Both the position numbers and the translations under genes were made by a program. From NCBI GenBank assembly GCA_020747065.1, contig JAGMVK010000009.1, positions 2,480,001 to 2,544,000 of the forward strand: DNA of 64,000 nt. The letters run 5' to 3'. Below the pieces are notes generated by a model. The model saw only the letters and a list, made by a program, of their open reading frames with translations. It made no database searches and was not told where the DNA came from. The stretch comes from Cadophora sp. MPI-SDFR-AT-0126. Lineage: Eukaryota > Ascomycota > Leotiomycetes > Helotiales > Ploettnerulaceae. The stretch's first letter is position 1. Every line of letters begins with the position of its first letter. Below, one piece after another: positions 12,555 to 25,639 of this stretch.

Positions 12555-15500
12555 TCAGAAGAACCCTTTCTTGGTCTTCTTCTTCTCGACTTTCTCTTGT
12601 CCCTTGTTGATGTTGCCCAATATGTCATCGAAGGTGCTGCCGGTTCCCCCACTGATACTTCCACCCTGTGCTTGCCCTCCCATTCCCATCATCATATCGC
12701 CACTTCGGCTGGCTGTTCGTCGTCCCGCCGGTGCCATCGGGGAAGTACCACGGCTCATTGCTGGAGACATCCCAGAGATCGAGCCTCGACTCATTGGTCG
12801 ACTGCGAGAACCATCTGGATCGAAACCCTCGTTACCCGGAAATGCTGGCAGGCGCTCGAGCCCTAAGGCGATGCTGCGACGTTGTGATTGGCGGCTGCTA
12901 TTGCGGGCAAAATCATGTGGGTTTAAGCCGGTACTGGAGCTTCGCTGCCGTCCTCGAGAGCTTGGTCTAAGTTCTCCATCTCCAAAACCTGGTGGTGGTT
13001 GAAGAGGCGACATCAAACCGTCCTCGAGAGCCTCGCTGTGAAGAGTTTCGGATGCATCGCCACCGACGAGCTGTTCAGCTACCTTCCAGCAATGGCTTCG
13101 GCTATATGTTGCCTCGACGCTGAACTCTACCATGTGACTCGGTAAGCTGACAACGCCTGTTCCGCCTGCGACATTGTACCAAGATCTGTTGGCTCGATTG
13201 CCATCCTCCAGCCAAGGTCTCGGGTTTGCGGGCATCTGACAGAGAAAGTGCTCGACATTTTCAGTGAATTGCAGAGTCGGAGCATCAGTAACAAGCAGAG
13301 GTAACGACTGAATCACAGCATAAAGGAAAATCCAATGGCCATATCGCTGCTCGGAGAGCTCGAGCGCGTTCTTTCCTCGTGACTCCTTTTCCTCGAATGC
13401 CTGATACATCTCCAAGAACTGGTTTCCCGGCTCTACGCTGACGTTGTGCGACTTCGAAAGCAGTAAGAGCATCTCATATTCCTTGAGTTTACGGGTTTGA
13501 AGCTTGTGCTGGTCCTTAGGCGACAGGGATGGATACGTTGGATCAACGGTCTGAATGGTGGGTACGAGGGGAGTGTCGAAGGGAATGGGAGGCTGGACAG
13601 GTGGAGACGAGCGATCGAACTCGGCCAGTAACTTTCGCAAGGCAGCGGTAGCTGGAGAGACGTCCAGCCCGCTCTCCTTGTCTTCCGACGCTTGCATCCC
13701 TCTCGTTGTGAAGGCACTGCGATCAACAAGTAAATCGTATAGAGCACAGAGATCGGCGTACAAAAGCTTCAGAACCAGTCGATTGAGACCACCTTCGTTG
13801 AATGTATTCTTCTTACTGTTTGCCTTCGGCGGCCACTGACCAAATCGATCCTTGTAGAAAGAGAGGACTTGCTTTCGTATAGAGATGTAATTAATCTTCC
13901 AATTCTTGAAGCGGATGAGCTTCGATTCGGCACTTGATGTGGATGATGCAATGCCGGAGAATATAGAAGGAAAGTCGAAGTCAGTCAACCTGAAACCGGC
14001 AGCCTGTTGTTGCTTAACCAAATCCCGACGTGATTGCTCCAACTGAAGTTGAGTAGTTGCCGAGAGTTCCTTGAATATTGGCAAATCCAGACTGATAATT
14101 GAGTCCAACTTGCCCACCGCATGTGCAAAGGCCTCGTTGTACAGCGTCGAGCATCGCATCCGCTCTCCCAGAACAAGACCTTCCACCGTCTTTTCTCTGC
14201 TGTTTCGAACATCCGCAAGTCTCATTTCTGCCAAGTAGAAACCAAAGCTCGCATCTGCAGCCTCTCCGAAAGTGGTACCATCAATGCCACAGAATTCGAA
14301 TTTCTTCAGAGCCGCGGCGATATTCATGAAGACATGGAATATCGAGGGACAGGCCGGGGTCGAGACAAGGGGTTGGCCATTGAAGAATGCAAACAGGTTG
14401 CGGGCGTCCACAAGCTTCTGGACATCCTGGTCAGGAAATTGGGGGCCGCTGGAATGCAGCTCGGCCGGGTAATATAGATGCAGATCGCGGGGTACGTCTG
14501 CAAAGGAAGGACTGACTTCTCCAGAATCATCAGATCCCGAATAATTGTCGGGTATAACCTTGGGAGTATATGGCGGAGTTCCAGGTCCACGAATTGCGAG
14601 GTTGCGTGTAGCATCTTCGATGCTCAGGCTTCCTCTCCCATCAAAGCTCCGACCACGAGATCGGCCACTGCCTGTAGTACTGTTGAGTGAGTCGTCATAT
14701 ATAATATCCAGGAGCATTTGCGAGCATTGGACCACGAGAGAGTGACATTTGATCTGGGGGCCACGTCCCGTGGATCGGGGGTGTAGGTATACAAACATAT
14801 TCGCCTCCTTGCTGTCATCCCACAGTTCTGGTATCTGCACACAAAGTCAGCATTCCGCGCCACACCTGTTGCATTCCAAAACCAACCTTATCGCCACTCA
14901 GTAGGAAATTTAAATTGTAATCGATCTGATTCCCTCCTGCTAGAACCCAAGCACGAGAAGGAGCTGCATCAAGGTCTTGGGAGGGGTTCCTCGATCTTGA
15001 CTTGGAGCTGCTACCAGGCAGCCAACTCCTTCTCTTCTTCGACTTTCCGTCCGACTCTCCATCCAACATATTTGTTGACGCGGGTCTGCTCGCAATTGGG
15101 GTCGAGAACGACCGCGGTTGTGCCATATCAGGTTGTGGTGGTAGCAACGAATTTGCCCTTGGTCTCCTGCCCTCCAAGCTATGTGGACTCGGTGAAGTGT
15201 CTCTCGGGGACGCAACTTGTACCGGAGGTGTGCTCTGCTTCTGCAGTTTGTGCGGCGTCGGGGAAGGAGGGGGAGGCATCGTCGTGTTCGTGCTCGTGGG
15301 TTGGGAAGGAGCAGGCGGGGGAGCTCGAGTTGGCGGAAGCTGGACGATGCTGTCTGCTGGCATTGGCTTTCGCAGCACTGGTTGATGGTCTTCGGAGAGC
15401 TTAGCATCGGAGGTCAAGATTGCTGGAAGGAAGTGAGAGAGCCTGTGCAGCCGTGAGGGTGGCTTCGAGAGAGTTGCCATCTCTGCCGTACTGTGAGGAG

Positions 15501-15612
15501 CTACTAGCTCTTCTTCCTCGCTGACACGCTCCAGGGGAACAGAATGAGAAGATCTGGAAGTAGAAGAGTGGTAAGAGGGCCAACGATCGTTTGGGAACTT
15601 ACTGCGAGTCAT
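12555..15612 (-). CDS. Conserved large fungal protein of unknown function
   Basis: Exons 15612-14887 and 14834-12555 with a 52-bp phase-0 intron encode 1,001 residues. I kept ATG 15612: a tempting GTAAGT-CCAG intron just after it would remove 49 bp and break the frame. Residues 1-200 are Ser/Pro-rich and disordered (many proline runs, RSRNPSQD). Residues 205-800 look folded: a segment around GGNQIDYNLNFLLSG, IPELWDDSKEANMFVYLHP straight after the intron, and a mostly helical centre. The last 180 residues are low-complexity (RGRQRSSS, MSRGSISGMSP, GGSISGGTGS) ending in KKKTKKGFF. I recognise this as a protein widely kept in ascomycetes but cannot assign a named domain. The long disordered flanks could suit a cytoskeletal or signalling scaffold (speculation). 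No membrane segment or signal peptide is seen. Confidence 0.75.
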
Positions 15613-18084
15613 GATGGCGAAGTTCTGGACTTGTAGTCTTCCATCAATCAGGGGAGTGGGCCTTTGCAGAATCCTTGCAGGGAGGAGGATGCAATGTTGG
15701 TGTTCGAGGAGCCAGATCTGAGCAAATTGTGGATTTGATGCTATTACGCGCGTTTTGAGTGGAACTCGGGAGCGGATGCGTGTTGTGGTGGGTTCGTCTG
15801 GTTTGCGTGGCCGGTGGTGAAGTATAAAGGTTTGCGTCTCCTAGAAATAGCTTACGCGAGATGCGTGATTGCTTGACTAGTATTCTGAGAGAAGTAGTCC
15901 TCTACGTGGAAAGCCAGATGCTGCTGCGCTGTGGGTTATGCAAGTCTCTTCGAAAAGCCAGAAGAGACAATTATGCAGAAGTTCTTTCCAAGGATTCATG
16001 CAAAGTAGGAAAATTGGCAGTATATCTCCACAGGAAAAGTTCAAGAACAGGAGCAGTCGTCCAAAGTCCAGATGGATGTTGTGGAAGGATGCGGCGTATG
16101 GTTCGTCTGAGTCTTGCAGGTGAGTAAGATTCTACGACGCCTCCTGCACGTAGAGATGATGTAGGTCAAGCTATTCAAAGGATCAGACTAGACGAGACGA
16201 GACGAGATGGACAATTGACAATGAATGATAGATAGTGCAGGGTCGTCTTAGTCCAGTTTTTGAGAGGGGTGTTGTTGTTCCCGGCTGGGCAGGAGCAGTA
16301 CCGAGAGGAAACACACCAGACCACGGAGCTGGGACGATGTCCAATTAAGTTCCGATTGTCCCGCTGCTTGTGCAACTTGTGCAACTTGTGCAATTGAATG
16401 TGTTGGCAGCTGCCAACGAGGCTGAGCCAGTTGGTGTCTTTAATTGGAGCAGGAGGACTCCTCGAATGATGTGATTTGGTGCTGGAAGTGATGTTTCGGG
16501 GCTGAGATTAAGTGAGGCTAGTGATCCAATCCACTTCGTCGGCTCGGGACCTGGCAGGATGACACTACCAGAGAGCTGCGCGGAAGGCGGAGAATACTGA
16601 CTGTATTGTGCTGTGCCGTGACTGTGCTGGATGTTTATTTCTGTTGTCGGAACATCAATCCCAGGAGTTGGCTCTATGTCGATATTTTGGCATGGCATGG
16701 ACAACGGCCTCCTGAACTCTCGCATCCTGTTGAGCAGTGGGGTTGATGTCGAAATTTTCTCGCAGGATCAACGTCATCTGTGTCCGCAATCTATTTTTGC
16801 TGCAGGCATCCCGTTGCCGTTCCCCTCTGCACATCTCTGCACTAACAAGCATCCCCCAGTGTGGCAGGGTAGTATCGCCAAGCCGTCAAGGGCGGGCTGT
16901 GCGGAGATCAAATCGGTTTGATGGCTAATCACGAGGGCGGCGGCGAGGTTACTCCTAAAGTTGTTGGACTTTGATCTCGTTGGTGAATTTCTTATTTTCT
17001 CTCCATTGTTATCCTCAAAGAACCTCACTTATTAGGAATTGCGCAAAACCAGAAGATTGTGAATGTCTTCAAAGTCCTTGAGGAAGGAATCTACTCTCTG
17101 ATATGCGTGAATCAGAGTCGTGACTAAGTGTTTTCTTCAGCGAGAGTTTTACTTTGACTGCTTGCGAGAGCCCGTGAATGTTTGTTGGAGTGCGGGTTTT
17201 TTATTCTCTTCTAAGAAGGGAATAAAGATTGTGTCTTCGTTCTTACTCTCCCAGAGGCCGCACTCTGCTCGAAAAATTCTGGACTCACTACTGCTGTATC
17301 CAATCCTTGTCCTTGGGATGTAACTCACTTTGTCATACTGGCAACGAGCCTGCTTCCACGACGAGAACGTTCAAGGCAAGAACTGTCCTCTACACTCCTT
17401 CTCCCTACATAGACTTATGCTTCGGTCACTCTTATTCTTCAGAGGACTCTTTCCGGACTTAATTCCAGCTCTCAAGCCGTCGATTTATCTTTCAGGTCAC
17501 GTTTCTACTCCCTCCAGTGCAGTCTTTGAAGGTCAGCCAAATGCACGAAGCCCACAAATTCCTGATAAGAACGCAAATGAATAGCAAACTTTGTAGCCTT
17601 GTGCTCTCATTCAAGCGACTAAAGATTTCTCTTCTGCATACGACCACGAACACAGGGCAGACTTTTCAGATATCGGGAGGCATCTTCCGAACCCAAGACG
17701 TCGGTACTTCGCACTCTCGTCTCCAGTAGCATCCCTCCAGAATTTCACCTCGCCCACCTTACGTATTATCAAAATCACCCCAACCAGCTATTTTCCTTCC
17801 GTGCACATACAGTAATCTTCCGATTTAGAAAAGGCGTTCTCACTGAAGTCAGTCAGCCGGATGTGTCTAAGATGTGGACTGCGCTTACGCCACAATGTGG
17901 CGGTGCTTATTTACCCCTCATCTCCTCGCTTTCTCTCATCAATCACTGCCCTTCCTCCTACATTCCTTTGGTTATGCTTGATTTGTTTTTTCAATCGTCT
18001 GCTCAGTGACTATTTAATTGAACGTTAGTTCTACTAAAATCTCGCGGGCGCACGTGAGACTAATCGAATACCGGATCAGAACTA
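15613..18084. other. Intergenic region with short tandem repeats, bordering AT-rich block
   Basis: About 2.5 kb without a recognisable gene. It has a GACGA microsatellite near 16187-16206 and a triplicated 9-bp unit (acttgtgca) at about 16369-16395. The ORFs present are short and domain-free. Composition becomes suddenly TA-rich after about 18,060-18,090, marking the edge of the RIP-affected block. Confidence 0.5.
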
Positions 18085-18859
18085 GATAGGGGGGGTAAAT
18101 TCAAAACTTTTTACTAAGCTTCTTATCCACCTCGTGATTAGCTAGAAAAAAAGTGCTATTAAGCGACACCCTTTAATTAGTTACTTTTATGCCTTTAAAT
18201 CTCTTCTCTAAATCCTCCTTTTAGCTAGATATTATCCAAATCTTCTACGAGTCTATATACCTTATTTAATAATGCGTTTATAGCTTCTTCTATATTAATA
18301 TAGATACGCTAATTACGTGTAATTACTATAGAAATAGAAAGCTTAGGACTAAATTTGTTAAAGGTAGTAAAGTACTTGTATAATATATAGAGTATAGGGA
18401 TAAAATCAAGGTTTTTAAGAATTCCAGAAAGTTTATAAAAGCGCTAGAGTAAGGCCGAAAGAGAAAGGATAAGAGTTCCTATAGTAATAAAAGAAAGCTA
18501 CTTACTTCTTATTCTAGTAGTAATACTCCTAATCTAAGTAGTCCCCTTTCGTATAATTCTTTTCCTTTAATATAAAGTTCTAATACTAAGGCTTAGTATA
18601 TAGTATAGAACGACTCTTAGTAGTCTGATAATACTAAATAATAGTGCATAGCTATTACTATTAATTTTCGAGTTAATAAGGCTAATTAAAGAGGTAATAT
18701 TCCGCTTATTAGATCTTTAGCTTATGTTACCGGATACTCTTTTTTTACTAGATCACTTATATTATTATCTTAAAGATCAGAATATCGCTTTTTAGAACAA
18801 TTAAGTACCTAGTAATTTTTCTTCTAGTCCTCTTCGCCTCTATTAGAACGAAGCTTTAA

Positions 18860-19584
18860 TTTCGATTATAACCTTAATAATATTAATTACGATTATATAG
18901 ATATTCCACTATAAGGATAGATAACTCAAGACTATATTAAGAGGCTAGCTATAGTAGCTTATAGAGGATTAATTAATCCAGAAAACTAGTAAAGAATTAA
19001 AGAGTTCCATACTTTACTTATAAATATAGAAATAATTTATTACGCTTAATATAAAGAGGAATAGATAGATATTAAGATCTTGGATAAGGTTTATTAATAA
19101 TATTACTAATATAATAAGACCGGAATCTACTCTTATTTTATAAGTAGAGCTAATAATATAGACTTGGGAGAGATATTACACTACTTACTAAAGCTTTCTT
19201 AGATTAAGTAGATTTATATATCTCTTACTTACGTATAGATATAAGTCTATAGAGCTTGTAGTCTATAGTTTAAGTATACTAGATATTACATTACTTTTAT
19301 AAATAGTTATATTAAGTTTAGTAATAGAGTACTATTAATACCTTTAGAGCTTAATATAATTCTTCTCGCTCTGGTAAATAGTAATAAATAGATTCAGCGC
19401 TAATTCCTTAATAATTTTAAGGTTAATTAATATAGACTTTCTATCTAGCTTATATTCTTAAAGTAAAACTATCTTAATTATAAAGATATTACTATTAATT
19501 ACGAATTATTAAGATAGTATTATCCTAAGGATAGTAATATTTACAATTAGATTACGCGGATTATAAAGACTTAAGAGACTATAT
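18860..19584 (+). pseudogene. Helitron protein, N-terminal part (DUF6570-like)
   Basis: One frame runs through this whole segment with stops only of the RIP type. Readable pieces include IKRLAIVAYRGLINPE, FISRANNIDLGEILHYL, LSQIKQIYISLTYVQIQVYR, FKYTRYYITFI and FKVNQYRLSIQLIFLKQNYL. They match in order the pre-Rep region of fungal Helitron helicases (leucine, then an ExxLIAxxxP-like stretch, VYR, YxGHxxNF, and RRxVxxALxWLxxNNxxY). Translation stops matching exactly where the LTR of Gypsy-2 begins and resumes at 33185. Confidence 0.75.
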
Positions 19585-19770
19585 TATAGTGGGGTCGAAG
19601 GCCTACTATAAGGGTTTTTGTTTTTCTGTTCTAGCTATAGATAAATAGGTTAGCGCTATTAGACTAGTAATTATTATCTTCTTCCTCTTACTTCTATTAC
19701 TTAATTAGTTTATACGCGAGTTATTCTCTTATTTATTATATACTTAATAGTACTACTCTACTTCTTTATA
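19585..19770 (+). repeat. 5' LTR of Gypsy-2 (186 bp)
   Basis: Starts TATAGTGGGGTC (former TG start) and ends in the RIP form of CTTCACA. It aligns with 32999-33184 in the same orientation and with 20624-20809 in reverse. All three are 186 bp and the differences I checked are C/T or G/A transitions. Confidence 0.85.
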
Positions 19771-20469
19771 TTAGTAATTTATATAGGGAACGAGAAAGTA
19801 ATATAGGCGTAAAACTAAGTGTAAGTTAACTTAAGTAGGAAGTAAGAGGTTGAATTTTATTAATAATTAGTGAAGTGCTTTAAGAATATTAGAATATAGT
19901 AGAGTAGTTTAGGAAAAAGGAACTTTATAGAGCTTTAAGGAACTTATAATATAAGGCTAAGGTTAATAGTAGATAGATTATACCTTAGTAAAGTACTAAG
20001 GTATAGCTAAGATAAAGAGAAATTAAGTAGAGAAGAAAATTATAGTTACTAGGGAAATGTAGTAGAGTAATAGGGCTAAGTGAGCTTAATTACTTATTAG
20101 AGAGTAAATAAATATAAAGAGGAGATAGGCTAAGAAGGAGTATAAGGAAAAAGGGCTAAGAAAAAGGAGATTATAAGTAAGTATAGTAATAGATAAGGTA
20201 AGTATTAGAGTATTAGGACTGGAGATTATAAGGGGTACTTATATTACTCTAATACTCTTAATACTTCTACTACTAATACTAATGAATCGCGCTTTATTAT
20301 ACTTAATAAGTAGCTATTATTATTAAAGACTTAAGTTATTTCTAGATCTTACTAAAATTAGTTTATTCCTAAAGGAAGATCTTTTAGAAAGCTTTTAATT
20401 AATACTAAATATAAAAAGTAGCGAAAAAATGGAATAGTATTCTCTTACTTAGTAAAGAGAGTAAGTTAA

Positions 20470-20619
20470 TTCTGCCGCTACTATTATAAAGATAGCTAAT
20501 TTAAGGTATATAGCTCATATAGCTCCGATACTTACGCCTAGAACTCTAGGGGCCTTATACTTTAATAGAGCTAATATTACTGAATTTCTTAAGTAGTATT
20601 TGGATTAGTACAAAGATAT
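20470..20619 (+). pseudogene. Gypsy-2 gag start, truncated by Gypsy-1
   Basis: The frame reading LTPRTLGALYFNRANITEFL then YLDQYKDI resembles the N-terminus of fungal Gypsy capsid proteins (PxAPxFxGxNVTEFLxxY). It lies about 700 bp behind the 5' LTR, which is where gag is expected, and is cut at about 20619 by the inverted LTR of Gypsy-1. Confidence 0.5.
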
Positions 20620-20623
20620 ATAG

Positions 20624-20809
20624 TGTGAAAGAGTAGAGTAGTACTGTCAAGTGCATAGTAAATAGGGGAGTAACTCGCGCGTAGACTAATTAGGTAATGG
20701 AAGTAAGAGGAAGAAGATGATGATTACTAGTCTAGCGGCGCTAACTTATCTATCTACAGCCGGAATAGAAAAATAAAAACCTTTATAATAAGTCTTTAAC
20801 CCTATTATA
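20624..20809 (-). repeat. 3' LTR of Gypsy-1 (186 bp, inverted)
   Basis: Reverse complement starts TATAATAGGG and ends TTTCACA, matching the two Gypsy-2 LTRs over their full 186 bp. A purine-rich tract (AAGGAAAAA on the minus strand) lies just inside, supporting a 3' LTR in minus orientation. Confidence 0.85.
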
Positions 20810-20879
20810 TACGTTTTTCCTTAGTTTAGTAGTTATCTCTTAATTATAATAATTTTATATATAGTATAAAGAAGTTAAG

Positions 20880-22700
20880 AAAAGAAGAGCTGGTCCTATT
20901 TCCTAAGCCCTAGGTTACTGAACTATATGCCTCCTATTTTATTTTTATATGCTTTTTTCGCAAATAGTAAACTCTTCTTTAGTACTTCTTAAAGTACTTC
21001 TTTACTTAGCTTATTTACGTCCGCCTTTATTTTTAGTATAGGCAGTTTTAATTCATTTACTTTTTTTTTAAGAAAGTAATAGGATTTCTCTTTAAAGGTC
21101 TTTTTTTTAATCTTACGTATTATTTTAAATACTTTTAATCCTATTCTTAGTACCTTTCTTTTCTAATCCTTAATATACTTATACGCTGCCTCCCGATTGC
21201 TTTTAAGTATGATATTCCTTTAAACTATTACTATTAGTAAACTCTATCTGTAATAAGTAATCTAAGTATTGGATAAGGCCCCTAAACTGGATACCTCTAT
21301 TATAGTAGTAAATCTAAAGGGAATTGCACTATATCAGTTAGGTAATCTAGATAATATAGCTTGTGGAGTAGTAAAATTCCTATAGGTATTAGCTAAATCT
21401 TATTATAAACTACCTTTTATTACTTTAAAAGACTCCTCGTTATCCTATATAGCGATAAATTAGGGTAAAAGTGTTTATTGGATAATTGTAGTAGGATTGA
21501 AGAACTTATGCAGGATCTTGGGTAAGGTAATGCGTATATTCCTCTTATTACACGGTATTCTAACCTAATCTACTTCTAGTATCTTAGTATCCTTTCGTAT
21601 AAAAATCTAGTCTGTAATCTAGTGTATATAGTAATTAGTATCTTGCCCCTTAGCCTTGACTTACTTCTACTATTTACTTAACTTATATTACATTTCCTTA
21701 TAGATAAAGGTGTAATTAGCCTTATTCTCCTGATTTAGTGAAATGCTTTCTTGAATTATTATAGTCTTGCGATTAATTACTAGAGCCTACGAAATATTAA
21801 TATTAATATAATAAAAGTAAGTGCTATTTTCCAGAATAGTGTACTTAGTGTAGTAGGGGTAGCTGATTAGCCTTCATACTTTGTTGAAGTAAAGGGTAAT
21901 ATAGAGTATATAATATATAGGGTCCTGACGCATGAGTTATTAGGTAACTAAAAAGAATATATTATGTAGTTATTTAATGTTTTTTTTACTATTGATTTTT
22001 CAAAGATAGTACTAGTATATGTTAGTTTTCTTTAAGATCTTATTACTTAATAGTAAGTTAAATTATTATTTGAAAAAATCGTAAATAATTTACTTATTTT
22101 ACTCTTACTATAGTAATATTAATAAGTTCTAAAAGTTTAGGATTAGTTTTTAATTAAACTTAAAGATAAGCGCTTTTTCTTGGTACTAGAACTTATATAG
22201 CTTAAGTTTATTTAAAGGCTTAGGTGGCTGATTAGCTAGCTAAAACTAATTATATATCTCTGGATTTGTTTTTAGCTTTTTTATTTCTAATCTCTAGTTG
22301 TATACCTCTTGCAAGCGCTTGATAGCAAGTTTTTTTAGTAATTTCTTTGTATAAAGCCTTATATAGTTAGCTATTAGGCGCAGGTGTTAGTAGTATACTT
22401 ATTAATATCCTAGTATTTACTCTAAGAGCTATATATTTATTATAAGGGGTAGTATTTTCTTTTTTCTAATAATTAATCTTTAATTATTTAAGATATTCTT
22501 AAAGTATTTGCACTTTTATTTACTATTTTTAGTATTACTTACTTCTTTTTTTTTATAACCTTTTATTTCTTTTTCTACTTTCTTTATCTTTTTCTTATTA
22601 ATTTCGGCCCTTTTACTTAAAGTAATACTAAACTCTTTTGTAGTTGCCACTTTTATTAATTAATTAGATCTTTAAAGTAAATTAGTAGTAGTAGTAGTAG
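20880..22700 (-). pseudogene. Sense accessory ORF of Gypsy-1, 2OG-Fe(II) dioxygenase-like
   Basis: Minus-strand homologue of the better readable copy at 30950-32900. The segment corresponding to the HxD motif reads STYFYYININ, so His and Asp are now Tyr and Asn (21802-21810). The distal His is still present (LPKILHK, CAT on the minus strand at 21508-21510) followed by TTII. It lies between the antisense ORF and the 3' LTR. Enzyme class is an inference from the motif pattern. Confidence 0.45.
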
Positions 22701-23949
22701 TCTTGCTACTGATTTTCCTTACTAGGCGGGCTAAATACTTTGGCTTACTTATTTCCTATAACGAAGTTACTTTACCGACTTTAGTGCTTATACCTAGTAA
22801 GCTTAATAATTTTATAAATTATTTTTTTTCCGTAAAACTACTTACTTTAGGGTATATTCTCATCCTTTTCCATATGCTTTTTAATATCTCTTTTAAGGGG
22901 GTACTATTAATCTTCCCCTGTACTGCCTTTATTAGGTCCCCTGTAATAACCTCTCTTATATTTGATATACCTTGTTTACTTAGTTTTATAATTCTCTTCT
23001 ATACTTTAATATTTACTTATACTTTAGCCTTCTTTAAGGATATCTTTCTTAAAGCTTTGCTATAGTTTACTATAAATTCAGCCGACCTAGTTATTAGCTA
23101 ATTTTACATAGCTTAATTAAGCTAATTTCTCGTAATCCTAGCATATGCTTTTTAGAAGCGATTCCTTTTCTTAGCGTTTATAGTAATAATAAGGTGAACT
23201 TTAGCCTAATTAGACTTGAACTCCGCCTTGCTTATATGCGCTTTAAAGGCTTCTGATCTTTCCATGTAATTATAAACTTATTTAATTAAATTACTAATCC
23301 TATTGTAGTACTTTATTATTTATTTAAGCACTTAAGATTAAGTAGTATATTAATTTTTCGCTAGTATATTTCTTAGATATAAGATTATATTTTTAATACT
23401 AGCGAAATTTAGTAGTGTAATTACTATTAGTGCATTTACTCTAGTTATACTTATATCTTTATTTATATTTATTAGTAAGATTTTTACTTATATATATACT
23501 TTAAAAAGTTTATTATTAAAAAAAAGTTAATTCTTTAAAAGAAAATTACGCAAGTTATTAAATTATTAGAGGGAGCTAATCTTACTTAAGAATTATTTGT
23601 TTTATTTCCTATTATAAGTAAATAAATTAATAGAATTAAAGTAAATTTTCTTTTTTTTTGCACCTCTTAGCTTATAACTTCTTACTAATTCACTTTTCTT
23701 TTTACCTTTCTTTTATTATTCCTCTTAAATTCACCTTTTTCCCTAGTGCCCTTCTTAATATAAGAGGCTATTTTTACTTCTATTTTCTTTTAATTTTTTT
23801 TTAATTTTTATAATAATTTTTCTTCTGTACTAGATTATCTTTTACTAGACTTTTCACTTTATACTCCTTACTTACTTCTAGTACTTACTCTCTACTATAG
23901 CGCTAGTTTAGTTACTAAAGCTTATTACTGTAGTCTATATTAAATACTA

Positions 23950-25520
23950 CCCTTTCTTTAACTCTAACCTAGAAATAATATATATTTAAGATATTATATC
24001 TAACCTTTGTAGTAATTGCGCTGTTTATTTATTTAATTACGTTTTTGGTGCTTTAGTTATGATTATTGATGAGAGTATTTTAACTAAGATAGAAGTTACG
24101 GATGAAATACGTATTAACTTTTTCCCTTACCTTTGAATTTGTAAGGAACGTGTCTTTACTAGTTATCCCTTTCTTAATCCTAATAGTCTTTATTTTAAAT
24201 TTAGTAATGAAAACCTAGCTAGTAATACTAAAACTAAGTATAATTCCTTTACCTTGGATTTTACTATTCTTAAGAATTATAATAATTATAAGAAGTAGTT
24301 TTTTAGATTACTTTTTGCAAGTAGTAATCCTATAACTATTACTAATAAAAACTCCCTTTAATACTATACTAAGTCTCGTACTACCTCTACTACTACTTCA
24401 GTAACTTTTAGTCCTTTAATTACTCTTATTAAGACTACTGCTCTTCCTAAGACTTTTAAGAAGGGTAGATTTAAGACTACTTTTATACTTAAGTTATTTA
24501 TTATTATATTTAAGGGTAAACTTAAGGCTACTCTTAAGCGTAAGGGTTAAGCTTTTAGTAAAGAAAAGGGTAAGAGAAAGGTAAAGTCTGATAAATATAT
24601 CCTAGATATTAATAATAACGGATCCCCCTATAATACTTTAAACGATTATAATAGCTTCTTAATTAATAGTCTTACATCCTTCTTTAACAAAAATAATAAA
24701 TCTAATAGTAAATATAGTAAGCTAATGCGTAAGAAGAAGAAAGGCACTATTACTTAATCTTGCAAGAAAACCTTTACTACTAGTCTACGTTCTATTCTTA
24801 AGGTAAAGAATCCTACTACTAAGATTCCCGCTAAGATTCCTAAGTTTAAAATAAAGGCTGATTCCCTTACTCCTTTACGTACTACCTAGGCTAAAGCTAA
24901 AATCTAAGATAGAGACTTTACTTAAGTCCTTACTGACTTTATTATTGAAGTCTTAAATTCCTTAATCGCTACTTTAGTTACTGATATTATTAATTAAAAG
25001 TCACTTCCTTTAGAGGTCTAGAAGTTTATTATTACTTATAACTAGAAGTGTGTTTATAACGGTTCAATATGGTACTTAGTCTTAGGAGATTTTGATAGTT
25101 TTTTCAAGCGATGCTTTTTATATTAGACCCTTTAATACATTTACTATATTAAGAAGATTTGTTTTTATATTAAATCTGGCGATGAAGACGATATTACGAA
25201 GGGATCTCTTTACTTTTATTTAGAGTGTATAAAAGAGACTTTTTAAGAGGCTCAGGATTTTTACGCGGAGGTTGTTCAGGTTATTTTTATAAGACATATT
25301 ATCAAAGAATCTAATAATAATACTAGTACTACAGACGCCAAGCACCTAACTATTAGTGAAAAAGGTCCCTTAGCTTACTTCTTTTATGGTTCTAAGACTT
25401 TTATTACTTAAAGCTATGAAGTAGTGGCTTTTATAAATGACAACAGTTGGTTTAATAAGTACTTTGATAGTAATTAGTATTCTTGTATTTACTCTTTAGC
25501 GTAAGATATAATATTTAATA
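23950..25520 (+). pseudogene. Antisense accessory ORF of Gypsy-1, unknown
   Basis: On the strand opposite to Gypsy-1 pol a frame stays open for about 500 codons, broken only by RIP-type TAG, TAA and TGA. It shows an N-terminal part around MIIDESILTKIEVTDEIR, a central Lys/Ser/Thr/Pro-rich basic stretch (KTTALPKTFKKGRF, KLKATLKRKG, KRKVK, MRKKKKGTIT) and a C-terminal part with SGDEDDITKGSLYFYLECIK and SEKGPLAYFFYGSKTF. I do not recognise a domain. The basic middle could bind nucleic acid (inference). A second copy lies at 28617-29870. Confidence 0.45.
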
Positions 25521-25639
25521 TAATCTTAACTTTTAGTTCCAAATAATTAGTAAGACTTAATGCGGAGTACGTATAACTAGTATAATTAAGCTAAATAAAA
25601 TGAAATGCATATAAATAAAACCTAAATAATTTCTGTAGT

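Noticed and set aside
15560..15612. A GTAAGT…CCAG intron right after ATG 15612
   Set aside because: The splice sites look good but the 49-bp removal shifts the frame against the long downstream ORF.
19585..20809. A 1.2 kb DNA transposon or MITE with 186-bp terminal inverted repeats
   Set aside because: The two inverted 186-bp repeats at first looked like TIRs. A third copy in direct orientation at 32999-33184, the ATAT duplication, the purine tracts and the gag fragment show that they are LTRs of two nested Gypsy elements.
22703..23065. Open frame of 120 codons in the AT-rich block, + strand
   Set aside because: Hydrophobic Leu/Ile/Phe-rich translation is a by-product of TA-rich RIP sequence. 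It lies antisense to the upstream part of the Gypsy-1 dioxygenase-like region and has no homologous open frame in the inverted copy that I could see.
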